DNA of 64,000 bases from JANPCX01 sp046049865 (GTDB taxonomy: Bacteria > Pseudomonadota > Gammaproteobacteria > Burkholderiales > Burkholderiaceae_C). The stretch covers positions 26,398 through 90,397 of the forward strand of contig JBJOQO010000006.1 of NCBI GenBank assembly GCA_046049865.1, read 5' to 3'. The notes below the pieces were generated by a model, which was not told the DNA's origin, made no database searches, and saw nothing but the letters and a program-made list of their open reading frames with translations. The first letter of the stretch is position 1. Every line of letters begins with the position of its first letter. The position numbers were made by a program, and so were the translations under genes. This document shows positions 36,091 to 44,860 of the stretch, piece after piece.

Positions 36091-36952
36091 GTTGCTCTAC
36101 TCCATAGTGATCGTGCCCACGCTGGGTTTGAAATGTTGGGTGTACTGGGCAACTTAGCCCGCAGTACGGCGTGGCAGAGGATCGAAAAGCCTCTGATTGT
36201 AGCCCAAGGGTGGCCAGAAAGGCTACATCTTGAACCGACAAACGCCCAGCTTCCCGCGCGGCAACGATCAAATCAGGTCGGCGGCGGGCGCTGATTTCCA
36301 GGGAACGCTCACGCCGCCAACGCGCAATGGCCGCGTGGTTGCCCGACAAAAGCACCTCCGGAACGGGCAACTCCTGACCATCCACGGCCCACACTTCTGG
36401 GCGGCTGTAATGCGGGCAGTCGAGCAGACCATCGGAAAAACTGTCTTGTAGGTGGGACTGTGCATCGCCAAGCACACCATCTTGCAGGCGAGCCACGGCA
36501 TCGATCAAAGCCAAAGCGGGCAGTTCACCGCCTGACAGAACAAAGTCGCCGAGGCTGAGTTCGATGTCCACATGGCGGTCGAGAAACCGCTGGTCGATGC
36601 CTTCATAACGTCCACACAGCAGTACCGCGCCAGGGGAGGTGGAGAACTCACGAACCCAGTCTTGGGTGATGGCTTGCCCGGTGGGCGTGAAGTGAACCAC
36701 TGGGCCGGGAAGGCCGGCACGCGCTTGGCGGGCCGCCGCCAAGGCCAAAGCCAATGGCTCGGCCATCATCAACATGCCAGGGCCACCGCCGTAAGGTCGG
36801 TCGTCCACGCGGCGGTAGTTGTTTTGTGCGAAATCGCGCAGCGGCCAGAGTTTGACGTCTACCTGGCCGGACTCGAACGCACGGCGGGTGATGCCCTGGG
36901 TCAAATGCGGGGCGAATAGCTCAGGAAACAGGGTGATGACGTCCAAGCGCAT
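36068..36952 (-). CDS. trmD: tRNA (guanine-37-N1) methyltransferase, with C-terminal tail
   Basis: The SPOUT methyltransferase makes m1G37 in tRNA. MRLDVITLFPELF at the start, RVDDRPYGGGPGMLM, LLCGRYEGIDQRF, SLGDFVLSGGELPAL and SGNHAAIARWRR are the canonical motifs, including the AdoMet trefoil knot. The ATG is at 36950-36952. At 294 residues it is about 40 longer than the roughly 255-residue Escherichia coli enzyme. The extra tail (after about residue 250) reads through the trmD-rplS spacer and overlaps the first 23 bases of rplS. The core is certain; the tail looks like translated spacer and may be dispensable. Confidence 0.95.
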   Translation of the reverse strand: MRLDVITLFPELFAPHLTQGITRRAFESGQVDVKLWPLRDFAQNNYRRVDDRPYGGGPGMLMMAEPLALALAAARQARAGLPGPVVHFTPTGQAITQDWVREFSTSPGAVLLCGRYEGIDQRFLDRHVDIELSLGDFVLSGGELPALALIDAVARLQDGVLGDAQSHLQDSFSDGLLDCPHYSRPEVWAVDGQELPVPEVLLSGNHAAIARWRRERSLEISARRRPDLIVAAREAGRLSVQDVAFLATLGLQSEAFRSSATPYCGLSCPVHPTFQTQRGHDHYGVEQHGFDPNP

Positions 36953-36968
36953 AGGGCCTCGCTCAGAC

Positions 36969-37565
36969 TCAGTAGTCCAAACCCCAGTCGACCGTGATCG
37001 TACGTGCGGCCACATTCACATCGTCCACATAGGCGGCGACGAACGGGATCAAGCGCTCATCGGCTTCAGGCAGTTGCACTTGCAAGACGCTATGGGGACC
37101 GGTATCTAACAAACCCGTTACGGTACCCAGTGATTCGCCTTGGCGATTGCGCACCGCCATGCCGATCAGGTCCATCCAGTAGTACTCATCGGCCTCGGGT
37201 GTTGGGAAACTACTGCGCGGAACGAACACGCGGCAACCAATCAACGCTTCTGCAGCGTTGCGGTCGGGCACATCGCGCACATGGGCCACCACCACCTCAC
37301 CATGCGGTTTGGCCTCAACGACCTTGAGCAAGGAGGGGTAGTTCGTAGAAACAGGGGGCTTGGGCTGACCCAAGCGGCTCTCGGGCGCTTTCAGGAACCA
37401 GCGCGTCGTCGAGAACAGGGCCTGGGGGTCTTTCGCAAAAGGCAGGACTTTGATCCAACCTTTGATACCCCAGGCATCCACGATGCGCCCCACTTCCACC
37501 GCATCATCCGGCCAGGCTAGGCCCTCTTCAAACTGAGCGCCGAGGGCACTCGACGACGGGTTCAC
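36969..37565 (-). CDS. rimM: Ribosome maturation factor RimM
   Basis: The 198-residue protein has the RimM N-terminal beta-barrel (VEVGRIVDAWGIKGWIKVLPFA) and the C-terminal PRC-barrel-like domain (EYYWMDLIGMAVRNRQGESLGTVTGLLDTG, HSVLQVQL, LIPFVAAYVDDVN). It binds S19 in 30S head maturation. It lies 16 bases upstream of trmD and 42 bases downstream of rpsP in the standard operon order. Confidence 0.96.
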   Translation of the reverse strand: MNPSSSALGAQFEEGLAWPDDAVEVGRIVDAWGIKGWIKVLPFAKDPQALFSTTRWFLKAPESRLGQPKPPVSTNYPSLLKVVEAKPHGEVVVAHVRDVPDRNAAEALIGCRVFVPRSSFPTPEADEYYWMDLIGMAVRNRQGESLGTVTGLLDTGPHSVLQVQLPEADERLIPFVAAYVDDVNVAARTITVDWGLDY

Positions 37566-37607
37566 TGCCTGGCCTTCAAGGACGATTCAATCGAAGCTCG
37601 ATAAATC

Positions 37608-37856
37608 TCAGGCCTTGGCCTTGGCTTGTTCAACCAAACGTGCCACGGTAGGCGACAGCTGGGCACCGTTGCTTTTCCAGTATTCGACGCGGTCAAACGC
37701 CACACGCAAGGGCTGCTCGGCACCGGCGGCGACTGGGTTGTAAAACCCAACGCGCTCGATGAAGCGACCGTCACGGCGCTCGCGGGAGTCGGCCACGACC
37801 AGGTTGTAAAAAGGACGCTTCTTGGCGCCGCCGCGGGAGAGTCGAATCACGACCAT
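37608..37856 (-). CDS. rpsP: 30S ribosomal protein S16
   Basis: The 82-residue S16 starts at the ATG at 37854-37856 with MVVIRLSRGGAKKRPFYNLV, then VADSRERRDGRFIERVGFYNP. A good AAGGAAA ribosome-binding site precedes it. The longer open frame upstream is not conserved. It is the first gene of the rpsP operon, behind a leader of about 220 bases. Confidence 0.98.
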   Translation of the reverse strand: MVVIRLSRGGAKKRPFYNLVVADSRERRDGRFIERVGFYNPVAAGAEQPLRVAFDRVEYWKSNGAQLSPTVARLVEQAKAKA

Positions 37857-38078
37857 GATGTTTCCTTCAAATTTGACAAGTCGTCTACCGCACGAGGAGA
37901 CACCCAAGCAGCGAGCAGAGCATGGAGTGAACAAAATGGGGCTTGGAAGCTCGATCAAAACCAAGCTCTAGCACCATGAAGCCACCAGGTTTGGTGTCGT
38001 AGATACGCCGCTAGTCAAACTGATGCGGGGATAACCCCCCAAACCACATCGAACAAGCGACCGCCACCGAAGCCTCTG

Positions 38079-38084
38079 ATTATA
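38079..38084 (-). promoter_or_regulatory. Candidate -10 element for the rpsP operon
   Basis: TATAAT on the minus strand, perfectly matching the -10 consensus, lies about 220 bases upstream of rpsP and 55 bases before the divergent acetyltransferase gene. No good -35 hexamer is seen at 16-18 bases. The rest of the 282-base gap (37857-38138) holds no coding frame I would defend. Confidence 0.4.
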
Positions 38085-38138
38085 AACTCAGCGCCTGCCA
38101 TCACGCCAGCCCATCCGTGTGGGCGAGCCTCAGAACCC

Positions 38139-38690
38139 ATGTCAACGCCCCTGCCATCCGCCACCATCGTTCGTCCCAGTGCGCCTGCCGACCTGCCCGC
38201 CATCGCCGCCATTTATGGCTGGCACGTAGAGCATGGCACCGGCACCTTTGAGCTGGATGTGCCCGACCTCGCCGAGATGCAGCAGCGCCGAGACAACGTT
38301 TTGACCAACGGATGGCCCTGGCTGGTCGCACAGGTGGGCGACGAGGTGTTGGGTTACGCCTACGCCAACACCTTTCGCCCCCGCCGCGCCTACCGCTTTT
38401 GTGTGGAAGACTCGATTTACCTGGCCCCGCAGGCGGCGGGCAAAGGCCTCGGCCGAATACTTTTGGCCGAACTGATCGCTCAGTGCGAAACCCGTGGCGC
38501 ACGGCAAATGCTGGCCGTGATCGGGGACTCCGCCAATGCCGCATCCATCGGCGTCCACCGCGCCTTGGGCTTCGAGGACGTTGGCGTCATGAAAGCAGCA
38601 GGCTGGAAATTTGAGGCCTGGCGTGATGTGGTGCTGATGCAGCGCGCCTTGGGTTGGGGCGACAGCCAAGCCCCCGTGGACGGCGGCTGA
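38139..38690 (+). CDS. GNAT acetyltransferase, phosphinothricin-acetyltransferase-like
   Basis: The 183-residue GNAT protein has IVRPSAPADLPAIAAIYGWHVEHGTGTFE at the start and the PAT-family block LGYAYANTFRPRRAYRFCVEDSIYL, with the acetyl-CoA loop QAAGKGLGRILL and the closing AVIGDSANAASIGVHRALGF. Relatives acetylate L-methionine sulfoximine/sulfone or phosphinothricin and related amino acids. It is divergent from rpsP. The TM2-domain gene follows after one base. Confidence 0.88.
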   Translation: MSTPLPSATIVRPSAPADLPAIAAIYGWHVEHGTGTFELDVPDLAEMQQRRDNVLTNGWPWLVAQVGDEVLGYAYANTFRPRRAYRFCVEDSIYLAPQAAGKGLGRILLAELIAQCETRGARQMLAVIGDSANAASIGVHRALGFEDVGVMKAAGWKFEAWRDVVLMQRALGWGDSQAPVDGG

Positions 38691-38691
38691 T

Positions 38692-39138
38692 ATGGCCGCC
38701 AACACCTCCACCAAATCGAAAACCTGGGCCACCTGGATCACCGTGCTGGGCGGTTGCCTGGGGTTGCACCGCTTTTATCTCTATGGTTTTCAAGACCGCT
38801 GGGGCTGGCTGCACCCATGGCCCAGCTTGCTGGGTTGGATCGGCGTTCATCGCATGCAAACCCTGGGGCAAGACGACAAACTGGCCTGGGTGTTGATCCC
38901 CCTGCTGGGTTTCATGATTGCGGCGACCATGCTCACCGCCATCGTTTATGGCCTGACGCCGGATGAAAAATGGAATGCCCGTCACAACGCGGGGCAAAAA
39001 ACCAGCGAGAGCGGTTGGGGCGCTGTGCTGGGTGTGGTCTTGGCCTTGTTGCTCGGTGGCAGCGCGCTGATGGCCACCATCGCCTTCAGCGCCCAGCGGT
39101 ACTTTGAAAACCAGGTGCTTGAAGAAGCCAAGCGCTGA
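38692..39138 (+). CDS. TM2-domain membrane protein
   Basis: The 148-residue protein has an N-terminal TM2/NINE domain: LGGCLGLHRFYLYGFQDRWGWLH is the G-x-x-G-x-H-R-F-Y-x-G signature, and a second span (AWVLIPLLGFMIAATMLTAIV) follows. A third span (WGAVLGVVLALLLGGSALM) lies near the C-terminus. The function is unknown. It is almost certainly co-transcribed with the acetyltransferase one base upstream. Confidence 0.75.
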   Translation: MAANTSTKSKTWATWITVLGGCLGLHRFYLYGFQDRWGWLHPWPSLLGWIGVHRMQTLGQDDKLAWVLIPLLGFMIAATMLTAIVYGLTPDEKWNARHNAGQKTSESGWGAVLGVVLALLLGGSALMATIAFSAQRYFENQVLEEAKR

Positions 39139-39270
39139 ACGCATCAGATTCTGAAAGCCGCGGTATCGAACCCCATGGGCACAAGTCTGCCCAGACGCTG
39201 TGGGTCATGAACGGGTTGGACGAAATACGCAGCCCGGCGGTTTGCACAGAACCAGGCACGGGCAGCATCG

Positions 39271-39798
39271 TCACGACAGCAAACTTTCGTCAAGGCGTTC
39301 GATGGGTTGATCGGGCAACGCGTTGGACAGGTCACGCAACGCGCCCAGGCCCACGATGCTGAGCTGTGGGGTCAGCTCCAACAGCGGCACCAGCACAAAC
39401 TGTCGCTGATGCAAACGAGGATGAGGCAGGATCAGTGACGGCGTGTTGAGCACGCTGTCACCGCAAAGAAGCAAATCCAAGTCCAGTGTTCGTGGCGCGT
39501 TGCGGTAGGGCCGCTCGCGGCCGTGCGCTTGCTCAATGGACAGCAAGTACCGCAGCAACACCTCGGGGGCCAAGCGCGTGCGCAGCGCCGCCACGGCGTT
39601 GATGAAGTCGGGGCCGCTGGCTTCCAGCGGCGCAGTTCGGTACGCCGAAGAGACAGCCTCAAGGTGGGTCTCTGGCAAACCGCCCAGGGCCAGCATTGCT
39701 TTCCGCAAGGCTTCGATGGGCGAACCCAAATTGGCTCCTAGCCCCACATAGGCCAGCGGCACCGAGGAGGCCGTAGACACTGCGGCGAGGCGACTCAA
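39271..39798 (-). CDS. folK: 6-hydroxymethyl-7,8-dihydropterin pyrophosphokinase
   Basis: The 175-residue HPPK of folate synthesis has YVGLGANLGSPIEALRKAM, SSAYRTAPLEASGPDFINAVAAL, and the signature RTLDLDLLLCG with ILPHPRLHQRQFVLVPLLEL. It transfers pyrophosphate from ATP to the pterin. It lies 11 bases downstream of pcnB in a tight leftward operon. A pterin-linked gene (phhB) is in the window but not adjacent. Confidence 0.96.
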   Translation of the reverse strand: MSRLAAVSTASSVPLAYVGLGANLGSPIEALRKAMLALGGLPETHLEAVSSAYRTAPLEASGPDFINAVAALRTRLAPEVLLRYLLSIEQAHGRERPYRNAPRTLDLDLLLCGDSVLNTPSLILPHPRLHQRQFVLVPLLELTPQLSIVGLGALRDLSNALPDQPIERLDESLLS

Positions 39799-39809
39799 AG
39801 TGCAGTCTT

Positions 39810-41408
39810 TCAGTCGCCCGTCGCAGTCCCTGCGTCAACACTGGCAGACGCGCCCACGCCACCGCCGGCTGGTTTGCGACGACGACGGCGGCGCTTCTTG
39901 ACAACCTCTTCCAACGCGACTGGCTCAGCTGTCTCGTGTGCCACTGCAGCCGCCGGCACAGCAGGTGTGGCATCAGACGCCCCAGGAACTCGGCGAGGCA
40001 CTCTTTTGGCTTGCGACTTTTGCTGCGCTCGTTGCTGCTCTTGGGCCAACTCCATCAACGCGCGGCGCTCTTCCTCGCTGCCCAGCGAAAAATCTTCCCA
40101 CCATTCGGCCAACTCCACGGGCAACTCGCCCACATCGGCACGCAAGCGCAGGAAGTCAAATCCCGCGCGGAAACGAGGCTGGTCGATCAAGCTGAAAGGC
40201 GAGCTGCCAACGCGGCGATCAAAACGCGGCTGCATCATCCAGATCTCGCGCATGTCAGCACCGAGTTTGCCGCGACCGGAAATGTCGCCAATGCGCGCGT
40301 CAAATACCGCATCCACCGCCTGTTGCAAAGCGGGGAACGGAGCCTCGCCGCGCTGCTTGAACACGGCCCACTGACTCAGGACGTCATGCCACAACATGCA
40401 GGCCAGCATGAAACTCGGCGCCACGGGTTTCCCTTCGCCCACACGGCGGTCGGTGTCGGTCAGGGCCAGCTCGATGAATTTTCGACGGGCACTGCCTTCG
40501 GCACTGTGCACGAGGATGGGGTCAAGCAGAGGGAACACACCCTTGTCCAAGCCCTGCTTGCGCAACTCCTGCAAGCTCTTGAGTGAATGGCCGGTTTGCA
40601 ACAACTTGATGAGTTCGTCAAACAGCCGAGACTGCGGCACGTTTTCTAGCAGCGTGGCCATCTCTTTGATCGGGGCGCGGGTTTTGGGCTCAATTTCAAA
40701 ACCCAATTTGGCTGCGAAACGAACCGCGCGAATGATACGAACCGGGTCTTCGCGGTAGCGGCTGGTCGGGTCGCCAATCATGCGCAGCAGCTTTTTGCGT
40801 GCGTCTTGGATGCCCTTGTGGTAGTCGACCACGATTTGGCGCTGTGGGTCGTAGTACATGGCGTTGACGGTGAAGTCGCGCCGCGCTGCATCGTCAATCT
40901 GCGGGCCCCACACGTTGTCGCGCAGCACACGGCCTTCGGCATCGACCACATGGGTTTTGCCCGCCAACTCGCTCTTGGAGGTTTTTTCGTTGCCCGCCAC
41001 TTGTTCGGATGCTGCGGCATCCACCATGGCGCGGAAAGTGGAGACCTCGATCACCTCGTGTTCACGGCCTCGGCCGTAAACCACGTGCACGATACGAAAG
41101 CGCCTGCCAATGATGAAGGCCCGCCGGAACAAACCTTTGACTTGTTCGGGCGTGGCATTGGTGGCCACGTCGAAATCCTTGGGGCGCAACCCCAGCAGCA
41201 GGTCTCGAACAGCGCCGCCGACAATGTAGGCCTCGAACCCGGCTTCGCTGAGCGTTTGCACCACCTTCACTGCGCGGTCGTCCACCAGGGACAAATCGAT
41301 CGCGTGCTCGCTGTGCGGTACCTCGACACGTTTGCCAAGAGGTGTGCCCTTGGTCGCGCCAACGGACGTGGTTTTACCGAGCAGTTTGTCGATGAACTTT
41401 TTGATCAT
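39810..41408 (-). CDS. pcnB: Poly(A) polymerase I
   Basis: The 532-residue class-II nucleotidyltransferase adds 3' poly(A) tails to RNA for decay. The head domain has AYIVGGAVRDLLLGLRPKDFDVAT (G-G-x-V-R-D and D-F-D motifs), RDFTVNAMYYD and RYREDPVRIIRAVRFAAKLGF. The C-terminal part (from about residue 455) is a basic, low-complexity tail (EVVKKRRRRRRKPAGGG), as in the PcnB branch rather than CCA-adding enzymes. The start overlaps the HAD gene by four bases (ATGA). Confidence 0.95.
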   Translation of the reverse strand: MIKKFIDKLLGKTTSVGATKGTPLGKRVEVPHSEHAIDLSLVDDRAVKVVQTLSEAGFEAYIVGGAVRDLLLGLRPKDFDVATNATPEQVKGLFRRAFIIGRRFRIVHVVYGRGREHEVIEVSTFRAMVDAAASEQVAGNEKTSKSELAGKTHVVDAEGRVLRDNVWGPQIDDAARRDFTVNAMYYDPQRQIVVDYHKGIQDARKKLLRMIGDPTSRYREDPVRIIRAVRFAAKLGFEIEPKTRAPIKEMATLLENVPQSRLFDELIKLLQTGHSLKSLQELRKQGLDKGVFPLLDPILVHSAEGSARRKFIELALTDTDRRVGEGKPVAPSFMLACMLWHDVLSQWAVFKQRGEAPFPALQQAVDAVFDARIGDISGRGKLGADMREIWMMQPRFDRRVGSSPFSLIDQPRFRAGFDFLRLRADVGELPVELAEWWEDFSLGSEEERRALMELAQEQQRAQQKSQAKRVPRRVPGASDATPAVPAAAVAHETAEPVALEEVVKKRRRRRRKPAGGGVGASASVDAGTATGD

Positions 41409-42097
41409 GGGTGGGTGGATGCTGGGTCGGGATCGAACAAGTTCAAGATGCGCCAGCCACGCGCTTGCGCGAGGGCTCGCAACGAGGTGGAAGGGTTGGT
41501 CGCCACCGGATGGGTCGCAAGTTCAAGCAGTGGCAGGTCATTGGCCGAGTCGCTGTAAACGCTGATGCGCTCAAAACTCTGCCAGTGCCGGCCTTGCCCA
41601 GCCAACCACTGCGCAACACGGGTGACTTTGCCCTCGCGGTAGCTGGGGACGCCTTCAATCAAGCCCGTGATGGTACCGCTTGCGTCACGCTGCAACTGCA
41701 CCGCGATCAAGGTCTCGATACCCAAGGCCTGCGCAATCGGGGCGGTGACGAACTCGTTGGTGGCGGTGACCAAAGCCACGCTATCGCCTTGTTCTTGATG
41801 TTCTGCCACCAGGGCCAACGCGCTCGCACGCAGCTGCGGGTTGATCACTTGCTGCATGAATTCTTGATGCGCTGCTGCCAATACCGCAGCACTGCGCTGT
41901 CGCAGCGGTTGGGTCACGAATGCGATGTAGGCGTGGATGTCAAGCGTGCCCGCCTGGTACTGCGCGAAGAACGCATCATTGCCTTGTTTGAAGGCTATCG
42001 GGTCCACCCACCCCTTGCGCACCAAAAATTCTCCCCAGGCGTGGTCAGAGTCCAGGGGCAACAGGGTGTCGTCCAAGTCGAATAGGCACAAATTCAT
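41405..42097 (-). CDS. HAD-IB family phosphatase (SerB-like)
   Basis: The 230-residue haloacid-dehalogenase-type phosphatase starts with LCLFDLDDTLLPLDSDHAW (DxDxT at residues 7-11). Motif II is in ALVTATNEFVTAPIA, and motifs III/IV in GKVTRVAQWLAG and ISVYSDSANDLPLLELA. This is the HAD-IB subfamily close to phosphoserine phosphatase. The true substrate may be a sugar or amino-acid phosphate. It overlaps both pcnB and hda by four bases. Confidence 0.9.
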   Translation of the reverse strand: MNLCLFDLDDTLLPLDSDHAWGEFLVRKGWVDPIAFKQGNDAFFAQYQAGTLDIHAYIAFVTQPLRQRSAAVLAAAHQEFMQQVINPQLRASALALVAEHQEQGDSVALVTATNEFVTAPIAQALGIETLIAVQLQRDASGTITGLIEGVPSYREGKVTRVAQWLAGQGRHWQSFERISVYSDSANDLPLLELATHPVATNPSTSLRALAQARGWRILNLFDPDPASTHP

Positions 42098-42807
42098 TCC
42101 AAACCGCCCTCCTCGGCCAGCATTTTTTTCAGCAAAGGCACGGTCACTTGGCGTTTGTGGGAGAGGGAGTATTCGTCCAAACGATCCAGCAAACCCATCA
42201 GGCTTTTGAGATCGCGGTCAAAGTGGGTGAGCAAGTGGTTCATCACCTCATCAGACAGAAAAATACCGCGCCTGTCGGCCTCTTGGCGCACCGCAGCGCG
42301 GGTTTCAGATTCGTTCAGCGGCGACAAGGCCAGCACATGGCCCCAACCCAAACGGGTCCGCAGGTCATCGCGCAAGGGTAAGTCGACGGGTGGCAGGCGA
42401 CCGGCGGCGACCAGGCTGAAGCCGTGGGTGGCCGCTTCCACAAAAAGGGTGAAGGCCGCTTGTTGCTGCTCGGCGTCGAAACGATCGCAGTCGTCGAGCA
42501 AGACCAGCGACCAGGAATCGTCCAGCAACCACGGCGCCGGGTCATGGGCAGAGAAAAACCCCACATGGGCCCCTTCGCTGCGCCAGCGCCGGGCCAGTGC
42601 TTTGAGCAAATAGGTTTTGCCCGTGGCCTGCGGGCCCCAGAGGTAAATGGGCGCGGGTTGTTCTGGGAGGGTGTTCGACGACGCAGCCCAAGCCGCCCGC
42701 GGGCTCAGCGCCTTCAGATGCGACAAAGCCAGTCCATTGGCACCTTGCACCACATCGTCCAGCTCCAGCGTGGATTCGAGCCCCAGGCTCAAGGGAATTT
42801 GTTTCAT
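42094..42807 (-). CDS. hda: DnaA-related protein Hda
   Basis: The 237-residue DnaA-like AAA+ protein without a DNA-binding domain IV begins MKQIPLSLGLE, then the Walker A loop LWGPQATGKTYLLKAL, and Walker B SLVLLDDCDRFD. The C-terminal AAA+ lid has LMGLLDRLDEYSLSHKRQVTVPLLKKML. Hda with the DNA-loaded clamp stimulates ATP hydrolysis by DnaA and so prevents over-initiation. The start overlaps the permease gene (ATGA) and the stop overlaps the HAD gene. Confidence 0.9.
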   Translation of the reverse strand: MKQIPLSLGLESTLELDDVVQGANGLALSHLKALSPRAAWAASSNTLPEQPAPIYLWGPQATGKTYLLKALARRWRSEGAHVGFFSAHDPAPWLLDDSWSLVLLDDCDRFDAEQQQAAFTLFVEAATHGFSLVAAGRLPPVDLPLRDDLRTRLGWGHVLALSPLNESETRAAVRQEADRRGIFLSDEVMNHLLTHFDRDLKSLMGLLDRLDEYSLSHKRQVTVPLLKKMLAEEGGLE

Positions 42808-43865
42808 TCGCGGAACAATTTGCTTTCAACATAGAGCTGGCGCGCACGGCGCACTGCCACCACCATGACCGCGCTAACAGGCAGCGCAACAAGGACGCCC
42901 ACAAAACCAAACAAGTGACCAAACGCCAACAAGGCGAAGATGACTGTCAGTGGCGACAACCCAATTCTCTCTCCAACCAAACGCGGCGTGAGGTAGAGGC
43001 TTTCAATCACCTGGCCCAATCCAAACACCACGGCCACCGCCACGACAGCATAGAGACTGGCAAATTGAAGCACACCGGCCAACAGGGCCAAGACCAAACC
43101 CAAACCAAATCCGAGGTAGGGAATAAAAATGGCCAAGCCGGTGAACACGCCTACCGGCACCGCCAGGTCAAAACCGAAGACGGCCAGCCCGATCGCGTAG
43201 TAGGCCGCCAAAATACCCATGACCAACAACTGCCCACGCAGGTACTGGCCCAGGACATGGTCGCACTCCTGCAAGAAACTTTCCACCACAGGCAACCGGC
43301 GTGGCGGTATCAGCGCGGCAAGACGCTGCACCAACTGCGGCCAATCCATCAGCAGGTAGAACAGCACCACAGGCACCAACATGGCCATTCCGAGCATGGT
43401 GATCAGTACGCTGCCACCGATACGCGCTGAGCTCAGCACCGCCGCGAACCATTCCTCCATGTTGGCATTGAGGTTCTTCAATACGAAAGCCTTGATGCTG
43501 GCTGTGTCCAAAGCCAGGTTCACGCCCCACTGCGCCAACCAAGGCCCTATCGCAGCATTGACGCGTTCAGCCAAAAGTGGAATTTGCTCGCGCAGCAGCG
43601 GCAACTCTTTCGAAAGGATGGGAACCATCAAGAGCAACAGCGCCAAACACGCGAAAATGGCCGCCGCCTCCCCCAGCACCACAGCCAAGAGCCGAGGACA
43701 GCGGCGCGCTGCCAAACGCTCTACCAGCGGATGCAGCGCGTAAGCCAGCACCGCACCGACCAGAAAGGGGGTGAGCACGGGCGCGAGCAACCACAGCAGC
43801 AAGCCGCCGCCAACAAAAAGCGCTAACCAAGTCAGGCTGTGACGCTGTGCTGAAGTCAGTTTCAT
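42804..43865 (-). CDS. AI-2E (PerM/TqsA-like) family transporter
   Basis: The product has 353 residues from the ATG at 43863-43865; a TTG 13 codons upstream is less likely. There are seven or eight predicted membrane spans. The AI-2E superfamily pattern is seen in LAPVLTPFLVGAVLAYALHPLVERL near the start and in AYYAIGLAVFGFDLAVPVGVFTGLAIFIPYLGFGLG and QVIESLYLTPRLVGERIGLSPL in the second half. The transported substrate is unknown. The order permease-hda-HAD-pcnB is a familiar betaproteobacterial string. Confidence 0.88.
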   Translation of the reverse strand: MKLTSAQRHSLTWLALFVGGGLLLWLLAPVLTPFLVGAVLAYALHPLVERLAARRCPRLLAVVLGEAAAIFACLALLLLMVPILSKELPLLREQIPLLAERVNAAIGPWLAQWGVNLALDTASIKAFVLKNLNANMEEWFAAVLSSARIGGSVLITMLGMAMLVPVVLFYLLMDWPQLVQRLAALIPPRRLPVVESFLQECDHVLGQYLRGQLLVMGILAAYYAIGLAVFGFDLAVPVGVFTGLAIFIPYLGFGLGLVLALLAGVLQFASLYAVVAVAVVFGLGQVIESLYLTPRLVGERIGLSPLTVIFALLAFGHLFGFVGVLVALPVSAVMVVAVRRARQLYVESKLFRE

Positions 43866-43900
43866 GGTGTGGTGGTGGGGTGAGGCGATTGACGGATTGT

Positions 43901-44827
43901 TCAACTGGAAGCCGGGGGCGCAGCGCCGGGACCACTTTCAGCGTTGCCCGCACTTTCGCGCAAAGTGTTCAAGCGGGCGCGCAATTTCTCTTGCGTCATG
44001 GGGTCGCAGTGCTCACCCATTTCATCCCAATAGGCCTGCAAATCGTCGGCCGCCTCGGACAAGCGTCCCAGCGCTTCCAAAGGCAATGCACGGTCGCGGC
44101 GTTCATCTGGCGCATCAGGCAACAACGTCACCAGGCGTTGTGACACGGCAAGCAGCGCCGACCAGTCACGGGCTGTGGTGTGAATCTCTTTCAAGTTGCG
44201 CAACATCCGGGCCAGAACCTCTCGAGCGCTTGCGGGACGAAGAAAGTACTCCAATGGAATCTGCGCAGCCTCCAGTTCGCTGTGTTGCTGTTTGTAGGGA
44301 GCCAGCATGTCGTCGAGCGTTCCACGTGCCAGCGAGTGGCCGGTGAATGGATCGACCACCACTTCACCGCGCTGATCGCCACGATTCAAACTCACCTTGA
44401 TCAAAAAGTGGCCGGGGAACGAGATGCCGCGCGCACGAAGGCCAATGTGCTGGGCAATTTCAATATAGAGAACCGCCAATGTGATGGGGATGCCCCGACG
44501 CGTCCGCAGCACATGGTGCACATGACTGTTGCGCGGGTCGTAGTAGTCGTTGACGTTGCCGGCGAACCCCAAGTCTTGGAAAAAATAGTGGTTCAACCGT
44601 TGGAGTTTGTGCAGGCCAGGCGCGTCGGGAGCCAAGCGGCCACGCAGCACTTCGGCCAAAGATTCAACATCGCCCAGCACGGCCTGAATGTCCAGATGAG
44701 GCTGCGCATCTTGCGCAATCGAGACGGCCGCCTCCAACAGCGGCAGCCCTGCGTCACGCGCCACCAGCGTGCGAAAGTATTCCAGCGGGGAAGGCGGAGC
44801 GGGAGGCCAAAGTAGCGGGGAAGGCAT
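43901..44827 (-). CDS. SirB1-like transglutaminase/TPR protein
   Basis: The 308-residue protein belongs to the SirB1 family: a transglutaminase-like core (NDYYDPRNSHVHHVLRTRRGIPITLAVLYIEIAQHIGLRARGISFPGHFLIKV) followed by a TPR-like helical region (REVLARMLRNLKEIHTTARDW and further). The usual catalytic Cys of transglutaminases is not evident, so it may be a non-enzymatic relative. The function is uncertain. It is read in the same direction as murJ, 33 bases downstream of it. Confidence 0.85.
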   Translation of the reverse strand: MPSPLLWPPAPPSPLEYFRTLVARDAGLPLLEAAVSIAQDAQPHLDIQAVLGDVESLAEVLRGRLAPDAPGLHKLQRLNHYFFQDLGFAGNVNDYYDPRNSHVHHVLRTRRGIPITLAVLYIEIAQHIGLRARGISFPGHFLIKVSLNRGDQRGEVVVDPFTGHSLARGTLDDMLAPYKQQHSELEAAQIPLEYFLRPASAREVLARMLRNLKEIHTTARDWSALLAVSQRLVTLLPDAPDERRDRALPLEALGRLSEAADDLQAYWDEMGEHCDPMTQEKLRARLNTLRESAGNAESGPGAAPPASS

Positions 44828-44860
44828 GTGCGGACCAGTGGTAAATGCGGGGTCGGAAAA

